Positions 40,695-49,918 of a DNA stretch of 64,000 nucleotides are shown piece by piece; position 1 is the first letter of the stretch; each line of letters starts with the position of its first letter. This DNA comes from Flavobacteria bacterium RIFCSPLOWO2_12_FULL_35_11. Its GTDB lineage: Bacteria; Bacteroidota; Bacteroidia; Flavobacteriales; Flavobacteriaceae. Made by a program: the position numbers and the translations under genes. The stretch spans positions 1-64,000 of the forward strand of contig MGWK01000057.1 of NCBI GenBank assembly GCA_001800975.1, given 5' to 3'. The notes beneath the pieces were generated by a model that was not told where the DNA came from, made no database searches, and was given only the letters and a program-made list of their open reading frames with translations.

Positions 40695-41100
40695 ATAAAA
40701 ATAGTCATGTTCCAATGCAAAAAAACCAAAGAATTAACACTTTGAAAAAATTGATAAACAATTATGACATATCTTGGACAATGTAAATTATGTTTTTAAT
40801 TAAAATATGGTCTTTAAATACATCTTATTTTTTAAATCAAACATGGAAAAAATACTATTTATACAAGAATTCCTTTTTACCATTAACCTGCATAGAATCC
40901 TTTTCCTTAATTTCCTGTGAATGGCTAAGAATTACTTTCATGCAAGATTCTATCGAAAAATTATCGCCATTTTGAGAATATATACAGATAAAAAAACAAA
41001 AACTATATAAATAAAGCGCCTCTTAATTTAACTATTTTTCTATCCAATTTTAAAAATAGCTCATTATTTATTGCGATTAATATAGAAGTAAAATCTTTAC

Positions 41101-41245
41101 GCAACTAAATAATCAAACTATCATCTACTATAATATAACGAAAACCTTAATGATTTACTATATTCTCAATGCCTTAACAAATAAATTAGGAATATTAAGA
41201 AATAATTAAGATTTTTGAAAATTAATTAATTCAAACAATTATAAC
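41101..41245 (+). promoter_or_regulatory. Conserved SusC upstream block, copy 3
   Basis: This aligns with 34963-35105 from GCAACYAA to the start codon. The shared core AATTAAGATTTTTGAAA...TTAATTAATTCAAACAATTATAA precedes the ATG of pair 3. Confidence 0.55.
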
Positions 41246-44200
41246 ATGAAAACAAAGTTAAATGGATTTTTAACGCTGCTACTGGCGTTGCTTGTGCAAG
41301 TGACATTTGCGCAAGAAAAAACTGTTACTGGGAAAGTCTCCGATGCGAGCGGACCGTTACCTGGTGTAACAGTGCTTATTAAAGGTACCAAAACTGGTTC
41401 CCAAACTGATTTTGACGGAAATTTTTCCGTGAGAGCCAACACAGGAGCTGTATTGCAATTCAGTTTTGTTGGTATGGAAACTGTTGAAAGAACTGTTGGT
41501 GCTTCCAACATTATCAACGTTACTATGCAAGAAAGCGCTGAGTCACTAGAAGAAATAGTGATTATGGGTTATGGATCTCAACGAAAAACTGAGATCACAG
41601 GTTCTACAGTACAGGTTAATGCAGATGCTATTGCACAAGTTCCTGTTTCAACTGTTGACCAAGTATTACAAGGTAAAGTTGCAGGTTTGGTATTTAGCGG
41701 TAACTCAGGCACGCCTGGTTCTGCAAGTGATATTCGAATAAGAGGGGTTAGTTCCATTACGGCAGGAAATGAACCTTTATACGTAATAGACGGGGTGCCA
41801 ATGAATAATAATAACGTATCTGCAACAACTGCAGGATCTTCCTTATCTGCATTGTCAAGTATTAACAGTGCCAATATTGAAAGCATTACCGTTTTAAAGG
41901 ATGCTTCTGCCACAGCAGCATATGGTGCCCGTGGAGCCAATGGGGTTATTGTAATTACAACCAAAGGTGGTAAATCAGGCAAGACAACTTTTAATTTTAG
42001 TTCATCCTACGGTGTTTCAAATGATGCCATTGATGGGCCAACTGTCTTAACTGGCGCTGAAAGAGAAGAACTTTTTTATGATGCCTTATTTAATACTTAT
42101 GGTGCTGCTAATGGATTTAACCGTGCAGGAGCAGAAGCTTATTACCTTTCAAAATTAAATATATTTGGAACTTCTTATTCGGCTTGGAATGCAGCTGGAA
42201 GGCCTGAAGCAAATTGGGCCAAAGTGATTACCAATAAAGATGCCCCAATACAAGAATATAACTTATCTGCAACTGGAGGAGACGAAACCTCAAGTTTTTA
42301 TACCTCATTAGGTTATTTCAAACAAGAATCTACCGTAATTGGGTCTACATTTGATAGAGTCTCAGGAGCTTTAAATTTTAATAAAGATTTATCAAGCAAA
42401 GTAAAATTTAGCACAAGAAATTCTGCTTCACATACTTTTCAAGATGGGTTGTTAGAAGCAAGTGCCTATTTTTCTTCTCCTCGAGCAGTTAAATATTTTA
42501 TGCCTCCTGTTCAACAGCCTTATACTGATACAGGGGAAATTAACGTTTTAGTTCCCGGCACTTCATTACCAAATCCATTATGGATTGCTGAAAATGATAT
42601 TGATAACTCCAAACTTACAAGAATTATAACCAACAATTCACTTACTTGGGAAACTCCAATTGAAAATTTAATATTCACTACAAGAGCGAACATTGATTAT
42701 CAAGTTTATAATTACAAAAATTATAGAAACAGGGTTCGTGGAGATGGCGCAAGTCTTAAAGGTACCGGTTGGCAAGCCCACAGTAATACTGCAACTTATG
42801 TATTTCAAAATTCATTAGATTATACTTTTGAAATAAACGATAATCATAAAATTGATTTTAAAGCATTGCAAGAATTTCAAAAAAATAGATACTACTATTT
42901 ATCTGCAGTTGGTAACAATTTTGCCGATGACGATATCAATAACTTGGCATCTGCCGGTAACCCTACTGGTGCATATTCTGAATTCACGGATTGGGCAATA
43001 GCTTCCTATTTAGGTACGGTTCACTATACAGCCTTTGACAGCAAATATGTACTTGACGGTACATTTAGAAGAGAAGGAAGTTCACGTTTTGCTCCTGAAA
43101 ACAGATGGGGTAATTTTTGGTCTATTGGTGCTGCATGGAATATTTATAAAGAAGCCTTTTTGGCCGACAATAGCGTGATCAGCAATTTAAAACTAAGAGC
43201 TTCTTACGGAGTTACAGGTAATGCCAATATTGGCTTAAATCAATACCAGGCTTTGTTAGGTTATGGAACTAACTATGCCGGTGAAAGCGCTGTAGTCCCA
43301 ACTAATTTTGGTAATAGCGATTTATCTTGGGAAACTTCAAATACCTTAGATCTAGGTATGGATTTTGGATTATTTCAAAATAGAATTAGTGGATCTTTTG
43401 GTTATTATCAAAGAGAATCTAATGATTTATTATTAAATGTGCCACTTTCATTGACATCTTCCTTTGCTAGCCAAACCAGAAATATTGGTAGCATGGAAAA
43501 CAAAGGGTTTGAATTGGAAATGAATTTCAGTATCATTGAATCAGAAGATTTCAACTTTTCTATTGGCGGAAATATGGCGACCACAGAAAATGAGGTGACA
43601 AAATTGGCCAAAGACAATAACGGCGATGAAATTAACATAACTGGTACTACACAAAGAGTTGAAACTGGCCACCCAGTTTACGGATGGTATATGCCAACTT
43701 GGGCAGGGGTTGATCCTGCAAATGGTGATGAATTATGGTATGTAGAAGGTGAAGGAAGTGCCACCACCAATAACTTTAACAGTGCAAAACAAGTTTGGCA
43801 AGGCGGAAGTGCTATCCCTAAACTAACTGCAGGTTTAAATTTACATGTAGATTATAAAGGCTTTAGTATAGATGCAAGTGGGTATTATGCTGGTGGACAT
43901 AAAGTTTACGAAGAATGGCACTTATACACACAATCACCAAGTAGATATCCTACACAACTTTATCAAGGGTTGAACACATTGATGGATAGATGGCAAGTAC
44001 CTGGAGATGTTACCCGTTTCGGTAGAATGCAGTATAATGCACCACCTTGGCAACGGTATTCAAAATTCTTATATGATGGGGATTATTTAAGAATAAAAGA
44101 CGTAACCTTTGGTTATGACTTTAATAATGAAATAACAGACCTTGTTGGTTTTGATGACATTAGACTTTTTGTTCGCGGAACTAACTTATTCACATGGGTA

Positions 44201-44308
44201 AAAGATGACTTGTTATTGTACGACCCAGAAGTTAGCGCTAATGGTTTTACATCATTAACCACACCACCTGTTAAGTCAATAATTTTTGGTATTAACGTTA
44301 AATTTTAA
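41246..44308 (+). CDS. SusC/RagA family TonB-linked outer membrane protein, pair 3
   Basis: A 1020-residue SusC channel. Its first ~95 residues (signal peptide and regulatory-like domain) almost match pairs 1 and 2. After SLEEIVIMGYG the rest is clearly different, with plug motifs IRIRGVSSITAGNEPLYVID and LKDASATAAYGARGANGVIV. It keeps the ALYG/AAYG signature and ends in INVKF. The classical LKDASAxAxYG pattern places it in the more common SusC subgroup, unlike pairs 1 and 2 (LKGGAATALYG). A RagB/SusD gene follows 6 bases later. Confidence 0.96.
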   Translation: MKTKLNGFLTLLLALLVQVTFAQEKTVTGKVSDASGPLPGVTVLIKGTKTGSQTDFDGNFSVRANTGAVLQFSFVGMETVERTVGASNIINVTMQESAESLEEIVIMGYGSQRKTEITGSTVQVNADAIAQVPVSTVDQVLQGKVAGLVFSGNSGTPGSASDIRIRGVSSITAGNEPLYVIDGVPMNNNNVSATTAGSSLSALSSINSANIESITVLKDASATAAYGARGANGVIVITTKGGKSGKTTFNFSSSYGVSNDAIDGPTVLTGAEREELFYDALFNTYGAANGFNRAGAEAYYLSKLNIFGTSYSAWNAAGRPEANWAKVITNKDAPIQEYNLSATGGDETSSFYTSLGYFKQESTVIGSTFDRVSGALNFNKDLSSKVKFSTRNSASHTFQDGLLEASAYFSSPRAVKYFMPPVQQPYTDTGEINVLVPGTSLPNPLWIAENDIDNSKLTRIITNNSLTWETPIENLIFTTRANIDYQVYNYKNYRNRVRGDGASLKGTGWQAHSNTATYVFQNSLDYTFEINDNHKIDFKALQEFQKNRYYYLSAVGNNFADDDINNLASAGNPTGAYSEFTDWAIASYLGTVHYTAFDSKYVLDGTFRREGSSRFAPENRWGNFWSIGAAWNIYKEAFLADNSVISNLKLRASYGVTGNANIGLNQYQALLGYGTNYAGESAVVPTNFGNSDLSWETSNTLDLGMDFGLFQNRISGSFGYYQRESNDLLLNVPLSLTSSFASQTRNIGSMENKGFELEMNFSIIESEDFNFSIGGNMATTENEVTKLAKDNNGDEINITGTTQRVETGHPVYGWYMPTWAGVDPANGDELWYVEGEGSATTNNFNSAKQVWQGGSAIPKLTAGLNLHVDYKGFSIDASGYYAGGHKVYEEWHLYTQSPSRYPTQLYQGLNTLMDRWQVPGDVTRFGRMQYNAPPWQRYSKFLYDGDYLRIKDVTFGYDFNNEITDLVGFDDIRLFVRGTNLFTWVKDDLLLYDPEVSANGFTSLTTPPVKSIIFGINVKF

Positions 44309-44314
44309 GAAATC

Positions 44315-45679
44315 ATGAAAAAAATAAATTTTATATATACATTAGTTTTCATAGGTTTACTATCATTTACGGCTTGTTCAACGGATGATTTAGAGCCTAG
44401 CTTAGAGCAAAATAAACTTGTTGAAGGAAGTATTGTAGATGTCAGTAATCTATTTGGAATATTAAAAGGATCATATGATATCCTTTCATTAACAGGCTAT
44501 TACGGAAGAGATTTTATAATAAATAATGAGGTAAGAACAGACAATTGCTTTGCAAATGGCAGTTCAGGGCGTTTTACTACGGAGGCTTCATTTAGTTACA
44601 ATGCAAATTCTGGCTATATGTGGGATGAGGCTTATAGAGCTTTAGCAGGTGCCAACATAATAATCAATACAGATGTTACAAAATTAACAGGAGATCAAGC
44701 TTATGGAAAACACCTGCAAGGACAAGCCTACGCAATAAGAGCTTTGGTACATTTCGATTTGTTAAAATCGTATGGTCAACAACACGTTGGCGGAACCTTA
44801 GGTGTGCCTTATGTGAAGGAATTTAAAGGAAGTGACCTTTATCCTGCACGTAATACTGTTCAGGAAGTTAAAACCTTTATTATGGAAGATTTAAATTCAG
44901 CTTTTACGTTGATGGACGAGGCATTCTATGATAAAAGTAAGCAATTTATGTCCAAATTTACTGCTAAAGCGTTAGAATCAAGAGTGGCTGTTTATTTTGG
45001 AATGTGGCCTGAAGCAAAACTTGCCGCTGAAGCTGTAATAAATTCGAATCGATATAAAATTATACTTGCTGGCGACTATGTTGCATCTTGGGGTCAAGAT
45101 GGATCTTCAAATTCTATTTTTGAGTTGGCATTTAGTTCAACAGATAACCAAGGTATAAACGGTTTAGGATACATCTACAGAAAAGGCACATCAGGTAGCT
45201 ATGGAGATGTTCAAGTATTAAACGAAGTTGCAAACCTATATGAGGTTGGCGATGTTAGAGCCGGAATATTAGGTTATGAAGGAACCAGATTAATAAATAA
45301 GGGTAAATTTCCTGACCTTACAGGTTTCGATAATGTTTCTGTAATTAGATATGAAGAAGTTATTTTAAATTATGCCGAAGCTTTATTTGAAACTGGTGGA
45401 GATGCATTAACTCAGTTAAATAAAATCACCTCAAATAGAGGTGCATCTGCATATACTGTTGTTACTAAAGATAATATTCTTAATGAAAGAAGAAAAGAAT
45501 TAATTTTTGAAGGTTTCCGTTATGATGATCTATTAAGAACAGGAAAATCTATTGTGAAATTTTCTTTGCAACAAAATATAGCAAGCACAATTCCTTATGG
45601 AGACCCTAGAATGACATGGGCAATTCCAAAAGCTGAAATGGATGCCAATTCTAATATGGTACAAAATACAGGATACTAA
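44315..45679 (+). CDS. RagB/SusD family surface lipoprotein, pair 3
   Basis: A 454-residue lipoprotein of the classical RagB/SusD type, different from the SusD-like_2 proteins of pairs 1 and 2. The signal peptide ends SFTAC (Cys about 21), followed by STDDLEPS, a good flavobacterial surface-export signal. Landmarks are MWDEAYRALAGANIIIN, GQAYAIRALVHFDLLKSYG, a TPR-like core, YEEVILNYAEALFETGG and ILNERRKELIFEGFRYDDLL at the C-terminal end. It pairs with the preceding SusC. A terminator follows at 45702. Confidence 0.96.
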   Translation: MKKINFIYTLVFIGLLSFTACSTDDLEPSLEQNKLVEGSIVDVSNLFGILKGSYDILSLTGYYGRDFIINNEVRTDNCFANGSSGRFTTEASFSYNANSGYMWDEAYRALAGANIIINTDVTKLTGDQAYGKHLQGQAYAIRALVHFDLLKSYGQQHVGGTLGVPYVKEFKGSDLYPARNTVQEVKTFIMEDLNSAFTLMDEAFYDKSKQFMSKFTAKALESRVAVYFGMWPEAKLAAEAVINSNRYKIILAGDYVASWGQDGSSNSIFELAFSSTDNQGINGLGYIYRKGTSGSYGDVQVLNEVANLYEVGDVRAGILGYEGTRLINKGKFPDLTGFDNVSVIRYEEVILNYAEALFETGGDALTQLNKITSNRGASAYTVVTKDNILNERRKELIFEGFRYDDLLRTGKSIVKFSLQQNIASTIPYGDPRMTWAIPKAEMDANSNMVQNTGY

Positions 45680-45701
45680 AATATTCTAATTTTAAATTTT
45701 T

Positions 45702-45734
45702 AAAACCATCCGTCAAAAGACGGGTGGTTTTTTT
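45702..45734 (+). terminator. Terminator of SusCD pair 3
   Basis: AAAACCATCCGTC (45702-45714) pairs with GACGGGTGGTTTT (45719-45731) with one G-U pair and loop AAAA, followed by T. It overlaps the upstream part of the next open frame, which supports the later start chosen there. Confidence 0.9.
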
Positions 45735-45750
45735 ATTACTACAATATTCT

Positions 45751-45758
45751 TACATTTG
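45751..45758 (+). promoter_or_regulatory. Predicted -7 element of the rRNA methyltransferase gene
   Basis: TACATTTG matches TAnnTTTG. The ATG at 45763 begins only five bases later, so the transcript would be leaderless or nearly so. Confidence 0.5.
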
Positions 45759-45762
45759 CACT

Positions 45763-46515
45763 ATGGAAAATGAAACTTCAAAAATATTTGGCATTCGGGC
45801 GGTTATAGAAGCCATAAACGCTGGAAAAACCATCAGCAAAGTGTATCTGCAAAAAGACTTAAGCGGTCATCTATTTTCTGAATTAAACAGCCTTATTAAG
45901 CAACATAACATTGCAACAAGCCATGTGCCGGTTGAAAAATTAAACCGCATTTCAAAAAACGGAAATCACCAAGGTGTTGCGGCGCAAATTTCCCCTATTG
46001 AATTTTCAGATTTAGAGGAATTAATTGCTGCTGCTTTTGAAAAAACCACAACTCCCCTATTTTTGTTGTTAGATCAAATTTCTGATGTTCGTAATTTTGG
46101 AGCCATTATTAGAACTGCAGAATGCGCTGGTGTTCAAGGAATTGTGATTCAAAAACAAGGAAATGCGCCTATAAGTGCTGATACCATAAAAACTTCGGCA
46201 GGTGCGGCGTTTAAAATGCCTATCTGTAAAGTTGACCATATTAAAGACGCTATTTTTCAATTTCAGGCGGCAGATATTCAATTGGTTGCTGCCACCGAAA
46301 AAACGGATACCTTAATCTACGACATAGATTTAACGCTGCCAACAGCCATTATCATGGGATCGTAAGATAGAGGCATCAATCCGTCTATTTTAAAAATTGT
46401 AACCCACAAAGCAAAATTACCAATGCTGGGAGAAATTGACTCTCTCAACGTTTCTGTAGCTTGTGGTGCTTTTTTGTATGAAACGATCAGACAACGATTG
46501 AAGTTGAAAGGTTAA
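45763..46515 (+). pseudogene. rlmB: TrmH/RlmB-type SPOUT rRNA 2'-O-methyltransferase, interrupted by one in-frame stop
   Basis: The frame starts MENETSKIFGIRAVIEAINAG. It shows the substrate-binding N-terminal domain and SPOUT motif 1 (DVRNFGAIIRTAECAGVQGI), then reads IMGS followed by TAA at 46363-46365 (codon 201). Translation continues in the same frame with DRGINPSIL, then LPMLGEIDSLNVSVACGAF (motif 3) and LYETIRQRLKLKG, to a stop at 46513-46515. Family members have IMGSE-(D/N)-x-G, so the stop replaces a Glu codon by a single G-to-T change. The part after the stop is perfectly conserved, so the change is recent, a sequencing error, or read through. Without it the protein loses most of the knotted SAM-binding site. 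The family normally modifies G2251 of 23S rRNA. Confidence 0.88.
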
Positions 46516-46560
46516 AGATTAAAGGTTAAAGCTAAAAAGAAACTTCAAACATGCTTTGAA

Positions 46561-46608
46561 CTTCGGTCTTCGGTCTTCGGTCTTCGGTCTTCGGTCTTCG
46601 GTCTTCGG
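46561..46608. repeat. Tandem repeat of CTTCGGT, 6.9 copies
   Basis: Six perfect copies of the 7-mer CTTCGGT are followed by a partial seventh (CTTCGG). It lies between the rRNA methyltransferase pseudogene and the next gene (stop at 46617). A related run with reverse orientation and one changed base (ACCGAAGTCCGAAGTCCGA) occurs at 47633-47651. Confidence 0.95.
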
Positions 46609-46616
46609 ACTGAGCC

Positions 46617-47015
46617 TTACAAAAGCGATTTCACGTAATTTTTATGAATTTGTCGAAGATTTTTAAGTTCTTTTCGGAGTAATTTTACAAAATCCTTTCC
46701 CTGAATTTTTGTACTTTCCAACTGCAAACAATTTTGATACAGACCATCAATAAAATACCGAAGTGATTTTGCGTATTTTAATTTTAAATATGGGTTTTCC
46801 TGGCACTCAGTCTCCACAATTTTAGGAACCAATCCAAAGGCATTCATCACCAAATTATCCGCATATTTGTCTATTTTATTCATAGACAAATACATAGCTA
46901 GCACACTTTTGTCATTGCTTATATAGGAAGCAATATGTCGAGACAATTTGAAGATATCAAGCGATTTTTGATAAATCACCAGCTGATTTAGATTTTGCTC
47001 TTCAGTATTAAACAT
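46617..47015 (-). CDS. Small helical protein, possible four-helix bundle, unknown function
   Basis: A 132-residue soluble, mostly helical protein without an enzyme motif. Its size and pattern of amphipathic helices (LNQLVIYQKSLDIFKLSRHI; about 50-75; 83-105; 108-130) resemble the four-helix-bundle proteins (S23-like) common in Bacteroidota, but I do not recognise a precise family. It has a good -7 element 20 bases upstream and is divergent from the Lrp gene. The tandem repeat begins 8 bases past its stop codon. Confidence 0.7.
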   Translation of the reverse strand: MFNTEEQNLNQLVIYQKSLDIFKLSRHIASYISNDKSVLAMYLSMNKIDKYADNLVMNAFGLVPKIVETECQENPYLKLKYAKSLRYFIDGLYQNCLQLESTKIQGKDFVKLLRKELKNLRQIHKNYVKSLL

Positions 47016-47035
47016 TGGTTGTTGTATTTAGCATG

Positions 47036-47043
47036 CAAATTTA
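47036..47043 (-). promoter_or_regulatory. Predicted -7 element of the small helical protein gene
   Basis: On the minus strand the sequence is TAAATTTG, an exact TAnnTTTG match, 20 bases before the start codon. Confidence 0.5.
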
Positions 47044-47135
47044 CCTCGAAAAATAAAATTTTATATTTAATAATTAAAGCAATTGTATTAATTTAGTTTA
47101 TTAATTAATATTTTTATAGGCTAAAACTTTAAAAA

Positions 47136-47585
47136 ATGAACATAGACGCCATTAACTGGAAAATCTTGGATTGTTTACAGCAGAATGCCCGGCAATCGAA
47201 TACTGAAATTGCGCGTAAAGTTGGTATTTCTTCGCCTGCAGTTGCAGAACGCATTCATAAAATGGAAGATATTGGCATTATTGAAGGCTATCACGCAAAA
47301 GTGAGCTATATAGAAACAGGAAATCAGCTAAAAGCCATTATTACCTTGCGCGCTTTTATGGGTAGATTAAAACCATTTATTGAAAAAGTGAAAGACTTTA
47401 ATGAAGTGATAAATTGTTACAGAATCACGGGAAACGAGAATATTGTGATGGAAGTTGTGCTAAAAAATCAACAACACCTTGGAAAATTTATTGACCAATT
47501 AATTACCTATGGGGAAACCACAACACACATTGTATTGTCTAATGTGGTTGAGAATAGTCCTATTATGAAATCGGCGCATCTTTAA
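47136..47585 (+). CDS. Lrp/AsnC family transcriptional regulator
   Basis: A 149-residue regulator. The N-terminal helix-turn-helix (MNIDAINWKILDCLQQNARQ, then TEIARKVGISSPAVAERIHK) is followed by the RAM / AsnC ligand-binding domain (about 65-145; INCYRITGNENIVMEVVL). Members sense amino acids and form octamers on DNA. The region between it and the divergent 132-residue gene (about 120 bases) is the likely autoregulatory site. Target genes cannot be told from the window, although asnB lies 2.5 kb away. Confidence 0.95.
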   Translation: MNIDAINWKILDCLQQNARQSNTEIARKVGISSPAVAERIHKMEDIGIIEGYHAKVSYIETGNQLKAIITLRAFMGRLKPFIEKVKDFNEVINCYRITGNENIVMEVVLKNQQHLGKFIDQLITYGETTTHIVLSNVVENSPIMKSAHL

Positions 47586-47632
47586 GAAAAAGTTATAGGT
47601 TAAATGTTATATGTTATTTTTTGAGTTGGAAG

Positions 47633-47700
47633 ACCGAAGTCCGAAGTCCGAAAATAAACGGATCAAATTCCCCTCTTTGAGAGGGGTTAGGGGTGTGTAA
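47633..47700. repeat. Intergenic repeat-like segment with CCCCTC/GAGGGG palindrome
   Basis: ACCGAAGTCCGAAGTCCGA (47633-47651) echoes, in reverse orientation, the CTTCGGT tandem repeat at 46561. It is followed by AAATTCCCCTCTTTGAGAGG and then GGTTAGGGGTGTGTAA, with perfect stem CCCCTC (47670-47675) / GAGGGG (47681-47686). From memory such CCCCTC...GAGGGGTTAGGGG strings recur between genes in flavobacteria; this copy has no terminator T tract. Confidence 0.55.
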
Positions 47701-47780
47701 AAAACATGAAAAGAATAAAAATTTTAAAAACCGATAACACTAATCAGGGAAGTGCAGTTCAAGCTTTCACCTTTAGCCAT

Positions 47781-49904
47781 TTAACTGTTAAGAATCATCA
47801 AAGCCAAACGAATTTTAAAATATTCCATTTCAGCATTTAAATGGTCAAAATAGGGTTTTAAAGTTGCCGGGCTTTCCAAGGCTTCTTTTGCTTTTCTAAC
47901 CTGTTCAACTTCTTCTGCAGTCACAAAATCATAAATATTGATATCTTTTCCGTCGGCATATAATTTGGCTAAATGGGAGAATATGGTGGTTGGGCTCAAG
48001 TTTCTTTTTAACGCAATCTCATCGATGGTTAATCCTTCCTTGTACAATTCATAAGTAACTTGATACGTGTCTCCTTTTTTCTTTTTCTTCTCCGTCTTTT
48101 CACCCATAAATGAAATGATTTCCCCAATAAATTCATCGCCGTAAACTTCCAGCTTTCGTTGGCCAACGCCACTTATCTCCAAAAAATCTGATTTACTCAT
48201 AGGCCTTGCCCTTTCCATTTCTTTTAAAGAAGCATCACTAAAAACCAGATAGGCAGGAATATTTTCTTCCAAAGAAATTTGATGGCGCAGTTTGCGCAAA
48301 CGCTCAAACAATGTGTCCTTTTTAGCTTTCGTTGCTTTTGGTTCTTTTTCAACAACTGCTTGTTCTATAACTGAAATTGGATAGGTTAAATTTACCTGTT
48401 TATTTTCAAACAACACCTTTTGCGAGAAATCCGTCAGTTGCAGTGCATTATTTTTGTGAAAAGCAATTTCGCAAATCCCCTGATTTATTAATTGAATAAT
48501 ATATTGCTGCCAATCGCGCCAAGAAATGTCTTTTCCCACGCCGTGAGATTTCAATTTATCGTACCCTTTATCTATTATTGTTGCATTGTGCGCCCCTCGC
48601 AACACATCAATCACAATTCCTGTGGCTTCAGATTCTTTAAGCCTTGAAATGACTGAAAGTGCTTTTTGGGCGATAGTTGTGCCATTAAAAAATTGGGGCG
48701 GATTTCTACACACATCGCAATTCCCGCAATTTTCTGATAATAATTCTCCAAAATAACTCAACAATATTTTTCTTCTGCAAGCTGTTGCTTCAGAAAATTG
48801 TTGCATTCTTTCCAATTTGGCAAGCTGAATATCTTCGTTTGAAGCGCCTGCCGCAAAATTCCGCAACTGAATTACATCGGCATAACTATGAAATAACAAA
48901 GCATTCGCTTTTACGCCATCTCGTCCGCAACGACCAATTTCCTGATAATAGCCTTCAATATTTTTGGGCATATTGTAATGAATTACCCAGCGCACATTCG
49001 ACTTGTCTATCCCCATTCCAAAAGCAGTAGTGGCGCATATTATTTGCGTTTTGTCGAACAGAAAATCCTCTTGCGTTTTTGTTCTTTCCTCAAAACTCAA
49101 ACCAGCGTGGTATGGCATTGCTTTTATGCCGTTTTGCTTCAATTTTAATGCCAGTTGCTCGGTCGATTTTCGGCTTAAACAATAAATAATGCCGGCTTCA
49201 TTTGGTTTTTTATTGATGAATTTAATAATTTGCGAAACACGGTCATTTGCCGGACGCACTTCCAATTCAATGTTTTTTCGATCGAAAGAAGCTAAAAATT
49301 GTGTGGCATTCGGTATGTTCAATTGATCAACAATATCTTGTCTTGTTGCTTTATCGGCCGTGGCGGTCAATGCAATAATAGGCGTATTGGGCAAGGTTTG
49401 TTTTAAAAATCCCAACTGCTGGTAGGAAGGACGAAAATCGTGCCCCCAAGATGAAATACAATGCGCTTCATCAATGGCAACGCAGCTTATGGATTTTTCA
49501 TTTAGAATATTTGAAAGCAAAGCCAAACTCTCGGGAGCCACGTACAAAAGTTTTATTTCTGAATTAATGACTTTATCAAAAATTCCATTTTGGTCGGAAC
49601 TTAACTGGCTGCTGTTAAAAAAGGCAGCCGGAATTCCGTTTGCGGTCAATCCGTCAACCTGATCTTTCATCAAGGCGATTAAAGGCGAGATAACCAATGT
49701 AATTCCATCGAATAACAGCGCCGGCAACTGAAAACAAACTGATTTTCCGCCACCGGTTGGCATAATCACCAAATTGTCTTTTTTGGAAAGTACCGACTCA
49801 ATAATGGCTTGCTGCTGCTCGCGAAAATTGTCGTAACCAAAATATTTTTTTAAGGTCGGTATTAGTATTGATTGGGTTTCTTTTGATAGCATTTTTTTTG
49901 GCAT
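47781..49904 (-). CDS. recQ: ATP-dependent DNA helicase RecQ
   Basis: A 707-residue RecQ helicase that unwinds DNA 3' to 5' in recombination and repair. Motif I is PTGGGKS (residues 49-55), motif II is AIDEAHCISSWGHDFRPSYQ (DEAH), and later motifs include STEQLALKLKQNG and QEIGRCGRDG. The RQC region has the zinc Cys set (ACRRKILLSYF...CGNCDVC). A winged helix, an HRDC domain (about 510-590) and a C-terminal helix-turn-helix-like tail follow. The ATG at 49904 is used; a second Met four codons later is also possible and would leave a longer leader. Confidence 0.97.
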   Translation of the reverse strand: MPKKMLSKETQSILIPTLKKYFGYDNFREQQQAIIESVLSKKDNLVIMPTGGGKSVCFQLPALLFDGITLVISPLIALMKDQVDGLTANGIPAAFFNSSQLSSDQNGIFDKVINSEIKLLYVAPESLALLSNILNEKSISCVAIDEAHCISSWGHDFRPSYQQLGFLKQTLPNTPIIALTATADKATRQDIVDQLNIPNATQFLASFDRKNIELEVRPANDRVSQIIKFINKKPNEAGIIYCLSRKSTEQLALKLKQNGIKAMPYHAGLSFEERTKTQEDFLFDKTQIICATTAFGMGIDKSNVRWVIHYNMPKNIEGYYQEIGRCGRDGVKANALLFHSYADVIQLRNFAAGASNEDIQLAKLERMQQFSEATACRRKILLSYFGELLSENCGNCDVCRNPPQFFNGTTIAQKALSVISRLKESEATGIVIDVLRGAHNATIIDKGYDKLKSHGVGKDISWRDWQQYIIQLINQGICEIAFHKNNALQLTDFSQKVLFENKQVNLTYPISVIEQAVVEKEPKATKAKKDTLFERLRKLRHQISLEENIPAYLVFSDASLKEMERARPMSKSDFLEISGVGQRKLEVYGDEFIGEIISFMGEKTEKKKKKGDTYQVTYELYKEGLTIDEIALKRNLSPTTIFSHLAKLYADGKDINIYDFVTAEEVEQVRKAKEALESPATLKPYFDHLNAEMEYFKIRLALMILNS

Positions 49905-49918
49905 TTTACCATAGTTGG

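Larger units (their letters stand above)
40622..41245. other. Intergenic region before SusC pair 3
   Basis: The gap contains the pair 2 terminator (40663-40694) and about 400 bases of AT-rich DNA in which a 61-codon open frame (40790-40975) has no family likeness. It ends with the conserved SusC upstream block (41101-41245). Confidence 0.65.

Noticed and set aside
40790-40975. 61-codon open frame in the gap before SusC pair 3
   Set aside because: AT-rich sequence with no conserved pattern and no promoter or operon context.
46561-46608. CRISPR array
   Set aside because: The repeats are 7 bases long and directly adjacent, without spacers, and no cas genes are present.
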